DNA from: Alicycliphilus denitrificans_A
GTDB taxonomy: Bacteria; Pseudomonadota; Gammaproteobacteria; Burkholderiales; Burkholderiaceae_C
Direction of reading: 5' to 3'
DNA length: 64,000 nt
NCBI RefSeq assembly: GCF_044792555.1
Contig: NZ_CP126238.1
Coordinates: 930,001-994,000, forward strand
The notes under the pieces were generated by a model that had not been told where the DNA came from, did not search any database, and saw only the letters and a program-made list of their open reading frames with translations. Below, in pieces: positions 1-10,697 of the stretch (the first letter of the stretch is position 1; each line of letters begins with the position of its first letter). The translations under genes were made by a program, and so were the position numbers.

Positions 1-666
1 GAAGATGGGGAACACCGCGCGCACCGATGCGCCTATGCGGCGCATGCTTTCCTGCAGGTGGATGGGCGAGCCCAGGTGCAGCGAGACCACGCCGCCGGGG
101 TTCAGGATGCGGCGGCAGGCGGCATAGAACTCCACCGTGTACAGCTCCACCGCCGGGCCGAAGGGGTCGGTCAGATCGAGCACGATCTGGTCGAAGCGCT
201 CCTCGGTCTGGGCAATGAAGTCGCGCGCATCCCCCACGCGCAGCGTGCAGCGCGCATCGTCGAATGCGCCGCGGTGGATGCCGGGCAGCCACTCGCGCGC
301 CATGGCGATCACTTCGCCGTCGAGCTCGGCCAGCACGACTTTTTCCATGCCGGGCAGCTTGAGCAGCTCCTCGGCCGCGCCGCCGTCGCCGCCGCCCACG
401 ACGAGTGCCGTGCGCACGCCGGGGTGGGCGATGGCCGGCAGGTGCACCATGGGCTCGTGGTAGAAGAATTCGTCGCGCTCGCTGGTCATGAAGCAGCCGT
501 CGATGCGCATCACGCGCCCGAACTGCGCGTTGTCAAAGACCTCGATGTGCTGCCAGGCCGACTGGCGCTCGGCCAGCAGGCGGCGGTTGCTCAGGTAGAA
601 GCCGAAGTCGGCATTCAGGCGCTCGGCCAGGTAGCGCGTGGCCTGCGTGGTGGGCTCGCCGCTCAT
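1..666 (-). CDS. speE: Spermidine synthase (C-terminus beyond window edge)
   Basis: Transfers the aminopropyl group of decarboxylated S-adenosylmethionine to putrescine, giving spermidine in the cytoplasm. I read 222 residues on the minus strand from an ATG whose A is shared with the speD stop (TGATG), so translation is coupled. The N-terminal strand domain is followed by the nucleotide-binding motif GGGDGG at residues 91-96, and by DLTDPFGPA, which carries the aspartate expected for substrate binding. The gene runs off base 1, so roughly the last 60-80 residues of the family length are missing here. With speD immediately upstream it forms a polyamine operon. Identification is firm; propylamine acceptor preference is inferred. 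Confidence 0.93.
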   Translation of the reverse strand, partial: MSGEPTTQATRYLAERLNADFGFYLSNRRLLAERQSAWQHIEVFDNAQFGRVMRIDGCFMTSERDEFFYHEPMVHLPAIAHPGVRTALVVGGGDGGAAEELLKLPGMEKVVLAELDGEVIAMAREWLPGIHRGAFDDARCTLRVGDARDFIAQTEERFDQIVLDLTDPFGPAVELYTVEFYAACRRILNPGGVVSLHLGSPIHLQESMRRIGASVRAVFPIF

Positions 667-1076
667 CAGGCGCGATCGACGCGGTGCAGATGCGGGTCGG
701 CCGGGTTGAAGGCCGCCTGCAGGTCGTCGAACAGCTTTTGCGCCTTGGGGCGGTTGTTCTCGGTGTAGTTGCAGACGTAGACATCGAGCGTGACGTAGCC
801 CGATTCGGGCCAGGTGTGGATGGCCAGGTGCGACTCGGCCAGCACCACCGCGCCGGTGACGCCGCCGCCCTCGCCAAAACTGTGAAACAGCGAGCCTACG
901 GTGGTCAGGCCTGCGCTGGCCACGAGCTCCCGGCAAAAATTCTCAAGATGCTGGGCGTCCAGCATCAGGCGGCTGTCGCACAGGCAGCCATACAGGTCGC
1001 CGATCAGGTGCAGGCCGGTGGCGCTGCGTGCCACTGCAGGGGGCTGGATGGGGACGACGGATTGGTAGTTCTTCAT
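666..1076 (-). CDS. speD: S-adenosylmethionine decarboxylase proenzyme
   Basis: Makes decarboxylated AdoMet, the aminopropyl donor used by the downstream speE. The 136-residue protein has the small prokaryotic class layout and the self-cleavage site in ESHLAIHTWPE; cleavage is expected between Glu81 and Ser82, with Ser82 becoming the pyruvoyl cofactor and His87 in the usual processing position. The start chosen is ATG at 1076, preceded by a GAAGGG-like ribosome site; an in-frame ATG ten codons upstream (1106) is possible. The reading frame stays open further upstream to about 1385, but that extension has no family similarity. It ends in the TGATG overlap with speE. Confidence 0.92.
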   Translation of the reverse strand: MKNYQSVVPIQPPAVARSATGLHLIGDLYGCLCDSRLMLDAQHLENFCRELVASAGLTTVGSLFHSFGEGGGVTGAVVLAESHLAIHTWPESGYVTLDVYVCNYTENNRPKAQKLFDDLQAAFNPADPHLHRVDRA

Positions 1077-1454
1077 TGCACTCAGGCCCTTCTTTTGTTG
1101 GGACATGACAAAAAACGGCATGCGCGGTGGATGAGAATCCACCGTGCACGCCACCCGGTGCGCTGTCTGGCTGGGGTGCCTGCCGCCAAGGGGAGGGGGA
1201 ATGCCGCTGGCCCGTGCAGGCCATTGCCGCGCCTTCGCTTGTGCTGGATGCGCCGCGACACCCCTTGCACCACCGACAGCAATCCGCCCGGATAAACCCG
1301 GGCGTGACATTTCACTCAAACCCATGATTATAACCAATGAAAATATGTAATCGTGTTGAAATGCATAAACCCGCCCAAAGGCCATTAGGTTTTACCCCTA
1401 TGATGTGGGGCTTTGCCATCTTCCAATCTGGGCGGGCAGTGTCCGGTCCATCCC
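1077..1454. other. Divergent intergenic region between speD and mlaF
   Basis: This 378-base stretch separates two outward-reading operons. It carries GC-rich sequence near speD and an AT-rich core at about 1310-1400, where promoters for both directions are expected. I see a perfect TATAAT on the minus strand (1332-1327) facing speD, and a TATGAT at 1399-1404 facing mlaF with no convincing -35. Open frames here have no recognisable protein similarity. Confidence 0.6.
1327..1332 (-). promoter_or_regulatory. Candidate -10 box for speD-speE
   Basis: The minus strand reads TATAAT exactly, in an AT-rich patch about 250 bases before the speD start. No good TTGACA box is found 16-18 bases upstream, so this is a candidate only. 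A promoter here would give speD a long untranslated leader. Confidence 0.35.
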
Positions 1455-2315
1455 ATGTCCTCTGACGCACCTTCCTTTGCCGACGCTCTCGTGCAGCTGC
1501 GCAACGTCACCTTCGGTTACGGCGAGCGTGTGATCCTGCGCGACCTGTCGCTGGCCGTGCCGCGCGGCAAGGTCACGGCCATCATGGGGGCCTCGGGCGG
1601 CGGCAAGACCACCATCCTGCGCCTGATCGGCGGGCAGCAGCGCGCCCAGCAGGGGCAGGTGCTGGTCAACGGCCAGGATGTGGGGGCGATGGATATGCAG
1701 CAGCTCTATGCCGCGCGCCGGCGCATGGGCATGCTGTTCCAGTTCGGCGCGCTGTTCACCGACATGAGCGTGTTCGACAACGTGGCCTTCCCGCTGCGCG
1801 AACACACCGACCTGCCCGAGGAGCTGATCCGCGACATCGTGCTCATGAAACTCAACGCCGTGGGCCTGCGCGGCGCGCGCGACCTGATGCCGAGCCAGAT
1901 CTCGGGCGGCATGGCGCGGCGCGTGGCGCTGGCGCGGGCCATCGCGCTCGATCCCGAGCTCATCATGTACGACGAGCCCTTCGCCGGGCTGGATCCGATC
2001 TCGCTGGGCACGGCGGCGCAGCTGATACGCCAGTTGGGCGACGCCATGGGGCTGACCACCATCGTCGTCTCGCACGACCTGGAGGAGACCTTCCGCCTGG
2101 CCGACCATGTCATCATCCTCGGCCCCGGCAGCGTCGCCGCGCAGGGCACGCCCGAAGAGGTGCGCGCCAGCGCCGACCCGCTGGTGCACCAGTTCGTGCA
2201 TGCGTTGCCCGCGGGCCCGGTGCCGTTCCATTACCCCGGCCCCGGCGTGGCGCAGGACTTTGGCCCGCCTGGCGCCTCGGGTGGCGCGCAGCACCAGGGG
2301 GCAGGCAGACCATGA
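1455..2315 (+). CDS. mlaF: Phospholipid ABC transporter ATP-binding protein MlaF
   Basis: ATPase of the inner-membrane MlaFEDB complex that moves phospholipids between inner and outer membranes to keep outer-membrane lipid asymmetry. The 286-residue protein shows Walker A GASGGGKT (residues 45-52), the MlaF-type signature SGGMARR (150-156) and Walker B LIMYDE (169-174), with a switch histidine in VSHD. The ATG at 1455 is preferred; a TTG at 1413 would add 14 residues without similarity. It overlaps mlaE by ATGA and heads the operon mlaF-mlaE-mlaD-mlaA-mlaC-mlaB. The C-terminal tail is rich in Pro and Gly and longer than the ABC core needs. Confidence 0.95.
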   Translation: MSSDAPSFADALVQLRNVTFGYGERVILRDLSLAVPRGKVTAIMGASGGGKTTILRLIGGQQRAQQGQVLVNGQDVGAMDMQQLYAARRRMGMLFQFGALFTDMSVFDNVAFPLREHTDLPEELIRDIVLMKLNAVGLRGARDLMPSQISGGMARRVALARAIALDPELIMYDEPFAGLDPISLGTAAQLIRQLGDAMGLTTIVVSHDLEETFRLADHVIILGPGSVAAQGTPEEVRASADPLVHQFVHALPAGPVPFHYPGPGVAQDFGPPGASGGAQHQGAGRP

Positions 2316-3094
2316 GCTGGTGGCGGCCCTCGCGGCTGGGCTATGCCGTGCGCAGCAAGCTGGCCGATATCGGCTTGGGCGCGCGCCTGTTGTGGCGTCT
2401 TGTGGCCCTGTTCGGGCCGGTGCTGCGGCGCTTTGGCCTGGTGCGCGATCAGGTGCACTTCCTGGGCAACTATTCGCTGTCCATCATCACCATGTCGGGC
2501 CTGTTCGTGGGCTTCGTGCTGGCGCTGCAGGGCTACAACGTGCTGCAGCTCTATGGCTCGTCCAATTCGCTGGGCCTGGTGGTCACGCTGGGCCTGGTGC
2601 GCGAGCTCGGGCCGGTGATCACGGCGTTGCTGTTCGCGGGCCGCGCGGGCACCTCGCTCACGGCCGAGATCGGCCTGATGCGCGCGGGCGAGCAGCTCTC
2701 GGCCATGGAGATGATGGCCGTGGACCCGGTGCAGCGCATCCTGGCGCCGCGCTTCTGGGGCGGCGTGATCGCCATGCCGCTGCTGGCGGCGGTATTCAGC
2801 GCCGTGGGCGTGATCGGCGGCTGGCTGGTCGGCGTGGTGCTGATCGGCGTGGACGCCGGCGCCTTCTGGGGCCAGATGCAAGCCGGCGTCGATGTCTGGA
2901 AGGACGTGGGCAACGGTGTCGTCAAGAGCCTGGTGTTCGGTGTGGCCGTCACCTTCATCGCCGTGCTGCAGGGCTTCGTGGCCAAGCCCACGCCCGAGGG
3001 CGTGTCGCGCGCCACCACGCGCACGGTGGTGATGGCGTCGCTCACCGTGCTGGGGCTGGACTTTGTCCTCACGGCACTGATGTTCAGTATTTGA
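2312..3094 (+). CDS. mlaE: Phospholipid ABC transporter permease MlaE
   Basis: Membrane subunit of the Mla complex, forming the lipid channel under the MlaD ring. The 260 residues match the usual MlaE (permease, YrbE) length, with an amphipathic N-terminus, several hydrophobic segments and the conserved stretch VRELGPVITALLFAGRAG, which contacts the ATPase. The start overlaps the mlaF stop in ATGA, so the two are translationally coupled. The partner MlaD follows after 34 bases. No anomalies are seen. Confidence 0.95.
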   Translation: MSWWRPSRLGYAVRSKLADIGLGARLLWRLVALFGPVLRRFGLVRDQVHFLGNYSLSIITMSGLFVGFVLALQGYNVLQLYGSSNSLGLVVTLGLVRELGPVITALLFAGRAGTSLTAEIGLMRAGEQLSAMEMMAVDPVQRILAPRFWGGVIAMPLLAAVFSAVGVIGGWLVGVVLIGVDAGAFWGQMQAGVDVWKDVGNGVVKSLVFGVAVTFIAVLQGFVAKPTPEGVSRATTRTVVMASLTVLGLDFVLTALMFSI

Positions 3095-3128
3095 GGGGCG
3101 GCAATCACAGCCGCCAAGGAAATTCACC

Positions 3129-3611
3129 ATGCAGCATTCCAAAAACGATCTCTGGGTCGGCCTGTTCGTCCTGCTCGGGGGCGCGGCGCTGGTTTTTCTG
3201 GCCCTGCAGTCGGCCAATCTGCTCCAGCTCAACTTCCGCTCGGGCTATGTGGTCACGGCGCGCTTTGACAACATCGGGGGCCTGAAGCCCAAGGCCGCGG
3301 TGCGCAGCGCCGGCGTGGTCGTGGGGCGTGTGCAGTCGATCTCCTTCGACGACAAGACCTACCAGGCACGCGTGGCGCTGGAGATCGACAAGCGTTACGT
3401 TTTTCCCAAGGACAGCTCGCTCAAGATCCTGACCAGCGGCCTGCTGGGCGACCAATATGTCGGCATGGAGGCCGGCGCGGACGAGCACAACCTGGCCGAT
3501 GGTGATACCGTCACGGCTACGCAGTCCGCCGTGGTGCTGGAAAACCTCATTGGCCAGTTCCTCTATGGCAAGGCGGAAGAAGGCGCTGCTGGTGCAGGAG
3601 GCAAAAAATGA
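3129..3611 (+). CDS. mlaD: Phospholipid ABC transporter substrate-binding protein MlaD (MCE domain)
   Basis: Periplasmic MCE protein anchored by one N-terminal helix (about residues 8-28, WVGLFVLLGGAALVFLAL). It forms the hexameric ring that takes lipid from or gives it to MlaC. The MCE domain follows the helix (GYVVTARFDNIGGLKPKAAV and onward), including the pore-loop hydrophobic stretch LLGDQYVG. At 160 residues it is close to the E. coli protein (183). The ORF ends in an ATGA overlap with mlaA. The C-terminus is Gly/Ala/Lys rich and probably disordered. Confidence 0.94.
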   Translation: MQHSKNDLWVGLFVLLGGAALVFLALQSANLLQLNFRSGYVVTARFDNIGGLKPKAAVRSAGVVVGRVQSISFDDKTYQARVALEIDKRYVFPKDSSLKILTSGLLGDQYVGMEAGADEHNLADGDTVTATQSAVVLENLIGQFLYGKAEEGAAGAGGKK

Positions 3612-4339
3612 CCACCGAGGCACGCATCAACAAGCACAGGGCAGCCCGCTGGGCGGCGCTGGTGGTGGGGGCAGCGCTGCTTGCCGGCTGCGCCAGCGGC
3701 CCCAATGCCAACCCGGCCGACCCTTTCGAGCCCTACAACCGCAGCATGACCCGGTTCAACGACAACCTGGACAAGGCCGTGCTCAAGCCCGTGGCCACGG
3801 CGTACCGCGACGTGACGCCGCAGCCCGTGCGCACCGGCGTGGGCAATTTCTTTGCCAACCTGGGCGATGCCTGGTCCTTCGTCAACAACCTGCTGCAGCT
3901 GCGCGGGCTGGAGGCCTACGAAAGCATGGTGCGCTTCAGCGTCAACACCGTCTTTGGCCTGGGCGGCCTGCTGGACATCGCCAGCGAGGCAGGCATAGAG
4001 CGCCACAAGCAGGACTTCGGCCTGACACTGGGGCGCTGGGGCGTGCCCACCGGCCCGTACCTGGTGTTGCCGCTGCTGGGGCCCTCCACCGTGCGCGACA
4101 CGGCGGCCCTACCGGTGGACTTCTATGTGGGCGACCTGGTGGACTATGGGGGCGACGTGCCGCTGCGCAACTCGTTCCTGGGCCTGCGCATCATCGACAA
4201 GCGCGCCAGCCTGCTGGGCGCAACCACCGTGCTCGACGAGGCCGCTCTCGACCGTTACAGCTTCACGCGCGACGTGTATCTGAAGCTGCGCGGGGGCGCC
4301 GACAACACAGAGGGCGGCAAGCTGCCCGAAGACTATTGA
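3608..4339 (+). CDS. mlaA: Outer-membrane phospholipid-binding lipoprotein MlaA (VacJ)
   Basis: Outer-membrane lipoprotein that removes mislocalised phospholipid from the outer leaflet and hands it to MlaC. The 243-residue product has a lipoprotein signal with lipobox LAGC (Cys28 expected lipidated), followed by the VacJ hallmark DPFEPYNRSMTRFND and the later GRWGVPTGPYLVLPLLGPS. The start overlaps mlaD by ATGA. In E. coli mlaA lies away from the mlaFEDCB operon; here it sits inside it, a common arrangement in betaproteobacteria. A 94-base gap separates it from mlaC. Confidence 0.94.
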   Translation: MTTEARINKHRAARWAALVVGAALLAGCASGPNANPADPFEPYNRSMTRFNDNLDKAVLKPVATAYRDVTPQPVRTGVGNFFANLGDAWSFVNNLLQLRGLEAYESMVRFSVNTVFGLGGLLDIASEAGIERHKQDFGLTLGRWGVPTGPYLVLPLLGPSTVRDTAALPVDFYVGDLVDYGGDVPLRNSFLGLRIIDKRASLLGATTVLDEAALDRYSFTRDVYLKLRGGADNTEGGKLPEDY

Positions 4340-4433
4340 CCGCTGCTGGCATTGGTTTGCATTCATACACACAAGCGACACAAGGCGTGCATGCACGGTC
4401 TTCACCATCCAAAGAAATGACAAGGATCATTCC

Positions 4434-5096
4434 ATGATGAATCGCCGCACCCTGACACAAACAGCCGCCGCCCTGGCCGCAGGTGTCTGGCTGTCCTGGG
4501 CCCCGGCCGCGCTGGCCGCCGATGAGGCCCCTGATGCGCTGATCAAGCGCCTGTCTACCGATGTGCTGGAGACGGTGAAGAGCGACAAGTCCATCAAGGC
4601 CGGCGACGTGGACAAGATCATGGTGCTGGTGAACAAGAGCATCTTGCCGCATGTGAACTTCCGTCGCATGACGGCCGCCGCCGTCGGGCCGGCCTGGCGC
4701 AGCACCACGCCCGGGCAGCAGCAGCGCCTGCAGGAGGAGTTCAAGATCCTGCTGGTGCGCACCTATTCCGGCGCCCTGAGCCAGGTGAGCGACCAGACCA
4801 TCGTCGTCAGGCCGCTGCGCATGGCGCCCGAGGACAAGGACGTGCTGGTGCGCACCGAAATCCGCGGTCGCGGCGACCCGGTGCAGCTCGATTACCGCCT
4901 GGAAAAGACCCCGGGCGAGGGCAGCGGCTGGAAGATCTACAACTTGAACGTGCTGGGCGTGTGGCTGGTGGAAACCTACCGCAGCCAGTTCGCCCAGGAG
5001 ATCAACGCCAAGGGTGTGGACGGCCTGATCGAGGCCCTGGCGGCGCGCAACAAGGCCAATGCCGGCACCACTTCCGGTGTCGCCGGTGCCAGGTAA
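4434..5096 (+). CDS. mlaC: Periplasmic phospholipid shuttle MlaC
   Basis: Soluble periplasmic carrier that ferries phospholipid between MlaA at the outer membrane and the MlaFEDB complex. It has 220 residues: a signal peptide ending about residue 28 (APAALA before ADEAP), then the MlaC/Ttg2D fold with FRRMTAAAVGPAW, SYSGAL-type (TYSGALSQ) and a C-terminal NLNVLGVWLVETYRSQF motif. The N-terminus contains NRRTLTQ, resembling a twin-arginine signal, so export by Tat rather than Sec is possible; that is inference. It is in the operon, between mlaA and mlaB. Confidence 0.93.
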   Translation: MMNRRTLTQTAAALAAGVWLSWAPAALAADEAPDALIKRLSTDVLETVKSDKSIKAGDVDKIMVLVNKSILPHVNFRRMTAAAVGPAWRSTTPGQQQRLQEEFKILLVRTYSGALSQVSDQTIVVRPLRMAPEDKDVLVRTEIRGRGDPVQLDYRLEKTPGEGSGWKIYNLNVLGVWLVETYRSQFAQEINAKGVDGLIEALAARNKANAGTTSGVAGAR

Positions 5097-5382
5097 CGGC
5101 GCGGGCGCACGCATGCTGGTCCTGCCCACCGAACTCACGCACCGCCAGGCCTCGGTCACCCTGCGCATGCTGCTGCAGGCGCAGAAGGCTCAGCGCGAGC
5201 CGCAGGTGGTGGTCGATGCCGGGGCGCTTACCACCTTCGATTCCTCGGCCCTGGCCGTGCTGCTGGAATGCCGCCGCGCGGCCCTCTTCGAGGGCCGGGG
5301 CTTCATGGTCAAGGCCCTGCCGCCGGCCCTGGCCAGCCTGGCGGGGCTGTACGGAGTGCAGGAGCTGCTGCCCTCGGTCTAA
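5059..5382 (+). CDS. mlaB: STAS-domain protein MlaB
   Basis: Small cytoplasmic STAS protein that binds MlaF and supports assembly and activity of the Mla ATPase. The recognisable STAS core covers LVLPTELTHRQAS, the strand VVVDAGAL and the loop TTFDSSALAVLL, where the serine matches the position phosphorylated in anti-sigma antagonists. Two starts are possible. I use ATG 5059 (107 residues, overlapping mlaC by 38 bases) because E. coli MlaB has about ten residues before the first strand; ATG 5113 would begin directly at that strand. Function is taken from position and fold. Confidence 0.8.
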   Translation: MPAPLPVSPVPGNGAGARMLVLPTELTHRQASVTLRMLLQAQKAQREPQVVVDAGALTTFDSSALAVLLECRRAALFEGRGFMVKALPPALASLAGLYGVQELLPSV

Positions 5383-5459
5383 GAGCGTTTTCATGGACAT
5401 GCTCTAAGTATCCCCAGGGAAGCTTCAAAAGAGGGCCGCCCTTAGAATGCCCGGTTCCC

Positions 5460-6373
<914 letters not shown>

Positions 6374-6377
<4 letters not shown>

Positions 6378-7129
6378 CCGGCTGGCAGACCCTGTTCTAC
6401 AAGGAAATCCTGCGCTTCTGGAAGGTAAGCTTCCAGACCGTGGCCGCGCCCGTGCTCACCGCCGTGCTGTACCTGCTGATCTTTGGCCATGTGCTGGAGG
6501 ATCACGTCAAGGTCTACGGCAGCCTGAGCTACACCGCCTTCCTGGTGCCCGGCCTGGTGATGATGAGCGTGCTGCAGAACGCGTTTGCCAACAGCTCGTC
6601 CAGCCTGATCCAGAGCAAGATCATGGGCAGCCTGGTGTTCGTGCTGCTCACGCCGCTGTCGCACCGCGCCTGGTTTGCCGCCTACGTCGGCTCGTCCGTG
6701 GTGCGTGGCCTGGCCGTGGGGCTGGGCGTGTTCCTGGCTACGCTGGCGTTTGCCGCGCCGCAATTTGCCGCTCCGCTGTGGATCCTGGTGTTTGCGCTGC
6801 TGGGCGCGGCGCTGCTGGCCACGCTGGGGGTGATTGCCGGGCTGTGGGCCGACAAGTTCGACCAGATGGCGGCGTTCCAGAACTTCATCATCGTGCCCAT
6901 GACCTTTCTGTCGGGCGTGTTCTATTCCATCGCGTCGCTCCCCCCCTTCTGGCAGGGCGTGAGCCGGCTGAATCCGTTTTTCTACATGATCGACGGCTTT
7001 CGCTACGGCTTTTTCGGCGTGAGCGATGTCTCGCCTTGGCTGAGCCTGACCATCGTCGGCGGCGCCTGGGCCGTCGTCAGCCTGCTGGCGCTGCGCCTGC
7101 TGCGCACCGGCTACAAAATCCGCAACTGA
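6374..7129 (+). CDS. ABC-2 type exporter, permease subunit
   Basis: Integral membrane partner of the preceding ATPase. The 251 residues show six hydrophobic segments in the ABC-2 layout, including PGLVMMSVLQNAFANSSSS between helices two and three and the family motif FLSGVFYSIASLPPFWQ before the last helices. It resembles YadH-like permeases. Translation is coupled to the ATPase gene by ATGA. The substrate is unknown; the position between mlaB and ibaG is consistent with an envelope role, but that is inference. Confidence 0.88.
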
Positions 7130-7142
7130 TTGACCTTTTGCC

Positions 7143-7388
7143 ATGACTGCAGACCACATCAAAGACATCATCCGCGCCGGCCTGGCCTGCGAGCACATTA
7201 CGCTGGAGGGCGACGGGCGCCACTGGTACGCCGTCATCGTCTCGGCCGAGTTCGAGGGCAAGCGCCCGATTGCGCGCCACCAGCGCGTCTACGCCACGCT
7301 GGGCGAGAAGATGGCGCGCGACGAGGTGCACGCGCTGTCGATGAAGACCTTCACGCCGGCCGAATGGGCCGCGGCGCAGCAGGGCTGA
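7143..7388 (+). CDS. ibaG: BolA/IbaG family protein
   Basis: Small BolA-fold protein of 81 residues that in this family works with monothiol glutaredoxins in iron-sulfur cluster traffic. The sequence has the class II KH-like pattern with HWYAVIVSAEFEGKRPIARHQRVYATLG, and the conserved histidine that binds a [2Fe-2S] cluster in RHQRVY. The gene order mla genes, ibaG, murA is the same as in E. coli, where ibaG (yrbA) separates mlaB and murA, which supports the assignment. The start ATG lies 13 bases after the permease stop. Confidence 0.88.
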   Translation: MTADHIKDIIRAGLACEHITLEGDGRHWYAVIVSAEFEGKRPIARHQRVYATLGEKMARDEVHALSMKTFTPAEWAAAQQG

Positions 7389-7390
7389 CA

Positions 7391-7446
7391 ACTGTTTTGA
7401 TAGCGGCTGACGCTTGATGGAAAAGCGTTGCAGCCCATTTTTATTT
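7391..7446. repeat. Dispersed intergenic repeat, copy 1 (ibaG-murA)
   Basis: The gap holds tagcggctgacgctt, a short loop, then aagcgttgcagcccattttt. The cgctt/aagcg arms pair, and the flanks match six other gaps in this window. It may fold as RNA but the stem is imperfect, so terminator activity is doubtful. Confidence 0.6.
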
Positions 7447-7460
7447 AAAGAATAGCCCCC

Positions 7461-8734
<1,274 letters not shown>

Positions 8735-8738
<4 letters not shown>

Positions 8739-9376
8739 TCACCCTTGCCCTGTCCAAAGGACGCATCTTTGATGAAACCCTGCCGCTGCTGGCCGCTGCC
8801 GGGATTGTGGTCACGGAAGACCCGGAGAAGTCGCGCAAGCTCATCCTGTCCACCAACCAGCCGCAGGTGCGCGTGGTGCTGGTGCGCGCCACCGACGTGC
8901 CCACCTACGTGCAGTACGGCGGCGCCGACCTGGGCGTGGCGGGCAAGGATTCGCTCATCGAGCATGGCGGCCAGGGGCTGTTCCGCCCGCTGGACCTGCA
9001 AATCGCCAAGTGCCGCGTGAGCGTGGCGGTGCGCGCGGGTTTTGACTACCAGGACGCCGTCACCCAGGGCTCGCGCCTGAAGGTGGCCACCAAGTACACC
9101 AGCATCGCGCGCGACTTTTTCGCCTCCAAGGGCGTGCATGTGGACATGATCAAGCTCTACGGCAGCATGGAGCTGGCGCCGCTCACCGGCCTGGCCGACG
9201 CCATCGTGGATCTGGTCTCCACCGGCAACACCTTGAAGGCCAACAACCTGGTGGAGGTGGAGCAGATCATGGACATCAGCAGCCACCTGGTGGTGAACCA
9301 GGCGGCGCTGAAGCTCAAGCAGGCGCCGCTCAAGCGCATCATCGACGCCTTCGCCTCCGCCCTTGCTCGGGGTTGA
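8735..9376 (+). CDS. hisG: ATP phosphoribosyltransferase catalytic subunit (short form)
   Basis: Condenses ATP with PRPP to phosphoribosyl-ATP, the first step of histidine synthesis. The protein is 213 residues, the short HisG form that lacks the C-terminal regulatory ACT domain and needs HisZ for activity and feedback control; hisZ is not in this window. The start MITLALSKGRIF is typical, and the PRPP loop region is seen as ADAIVDLVSTGNTLKANNL. The ATG overlaps the murA stop. It is followed after four bases by hisD. Confidence 0.95.
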
Positions 9377-9380
9377 TACT

Positions 9381-10697
9381 ATGCAATTCGTAGCTGCTCC
9401 CGCCCGTCTGTCAACCGTTTCAGCCAATTTCGAGGCTGATTTTGCGGCCCGCCTGCACTGGTCGGCCGAGCAGGACGCCGCCATCGAGGAGCGCGTCGCC
9501 GCCATCCTGGCCGATGTGCAGGCGCGTGGCGACGCGGCCGTGCTGGATTACACCCGGCGCTTCGACGGTCTGCAGGCGGACGGCGTGGCCGCGCTGGAAC
9601 TCACCCAGGCCGAACTCAAGGCCGCCTACGACGGCCTGCCCGAGGCGCAGCGCGATGCCCTCAGCGCCGCCGCCGCGCGCGTGCGCAGCTACCACGAGGC
9701 GCAGAAGAAGGCCTGCGGCGAGAGCTGGAGCTACCGCGACGCGGACGGCACCCTGCTGGGCCAGAAGGTCACGCCGCTGGACCGCGTGGGCATCTACGTG
9801 CCCGGCGGCAAGGCCGCCTACCCGAGCAGCGTGCTGATGAACGCCATCCCTGCCCATGTCGCGGGCGTGCCTGAGATCATCATGGTCGTGCCCACGCCGA
9901 AGGGGGAAAAGAATCCGCTGGTGCTGGCTGCCGCCCATGTGGCCGGCGTCACGCGCGCCTTCACTATCGGCGGCGCCCAGGCCGTGGCCGCGCTGGCCTA
10001 CGGCACGGCTACGGTGCCGAAGGTGGACAAGATCACCGGCCCCGGCAACGCCTACGTGGCCAGCGCCAAGAAACGCGTGTTCGGCACCGTGGGCATCGAC
10101 ATGATCGCCGGCCCGTCCGAGATCCTGGTGCTGGCCGACGGCAGCACGCCCGCCGACTGGGTGGCCATGGACCTGTTTTCCCAGGCCGAGCATGACGAGC
10201 TGGCCCAGTCCATCCTGCTGTGCCCCGACGCCGCCTACATCGCCGCCGTGCAGCGCGAGATCGACCGCCTGCTGCCCCAGATGCCGCGCGCCGAGATCAT
10301 CGTCAAGAGCCTCAGCGGCCGCGGCGCGCTGATCCACACGCGCAGCATGGAGGAGGCCTGCGCTATCAGCAACCGCATCGCGCCCGAGCACCTGGAGGTC
10401 AGCAGCCGCGAGCCGCACCGCTGGGAGCCGCTGCTCAGGCACGCCGGCGCCATCTTCCTCGGTGCCTACACCAGCGAGAGCCTGGGCGACTATTGCGCCG
10501 GCCCCAACCACGTGCTGCCCACCAGCGGCACGGCGCGCTTTTCCAGCCCGCTGGGCGTGTACGACTTCCAGAAGCGCAGCAGCCTCATCGAGGTCAGCGA
10601 ACAGGGCGCCCAGGTGCTGGGCAAGATCGCCAGCGTGCTCGCACATGGCGAGGGCCTGCAGGGGCATGCGCGGGCGGCGGAGATGCGGTTGAAGTAG
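9381..10697 (+). CDS. hisD: Histidinol dehydrogenase
   Basis: Catalyses the last two oxidations, L-histidinol to L-histidine, using NAD and zinc. The protein has 438 residues with the conserved segments YVPGGKAAYPSSVLMNAIPA, GPGNAYVASAKK, FSQAEHDE, APEHLE and GPNHVLPTSG that shape the active site. I use ATG 9381; a TTG at 9363 would overlap hisG. Oddly, the start region (gatactatgcaattcgtagct) resembles one arm of the dispersed intergenic repeat. hisC, normally next in the operon, is 11.3 kb downstream because of an inserted island. Confidence 0.96.
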   Translation: MQFVAAPARLSTVSANFEADFAARLHWSAEQDAAIEERVAAILADVQARGDAAVLDYTRRFDGLQADGVAALELTQAELKAAYDGLPEAQRDALSAAAARVRSYHEAQKKACGESWSYRDADGTLLGQKVTPLDRVGIYVPGGKAAYPSSVLMNAIPAHVAGVPEIIMVVPTPKGEKNPLVLAAAHVAGVTRAFTIGGAQAVAALAYGTATVPKVDKITGPGNAYVASAKKRVFGTVGIDMIAGPSEILVLADGSTPADWVAMDLFSQAEHDELAQSILLCPDAAYIAAVQREIDRLLPQMPRAEIIVKSLSGRGALIHTRSMEEACAISNRIAPEHLEVSSREPHRWEPLLRHAGAIFLGAYTSESLGDYCAGPNHVLPTSGTARFSSPLGVYDFQKRSSLIEVSEQGAQVLGKIASVLAHGEGLQGHARAAEMRLK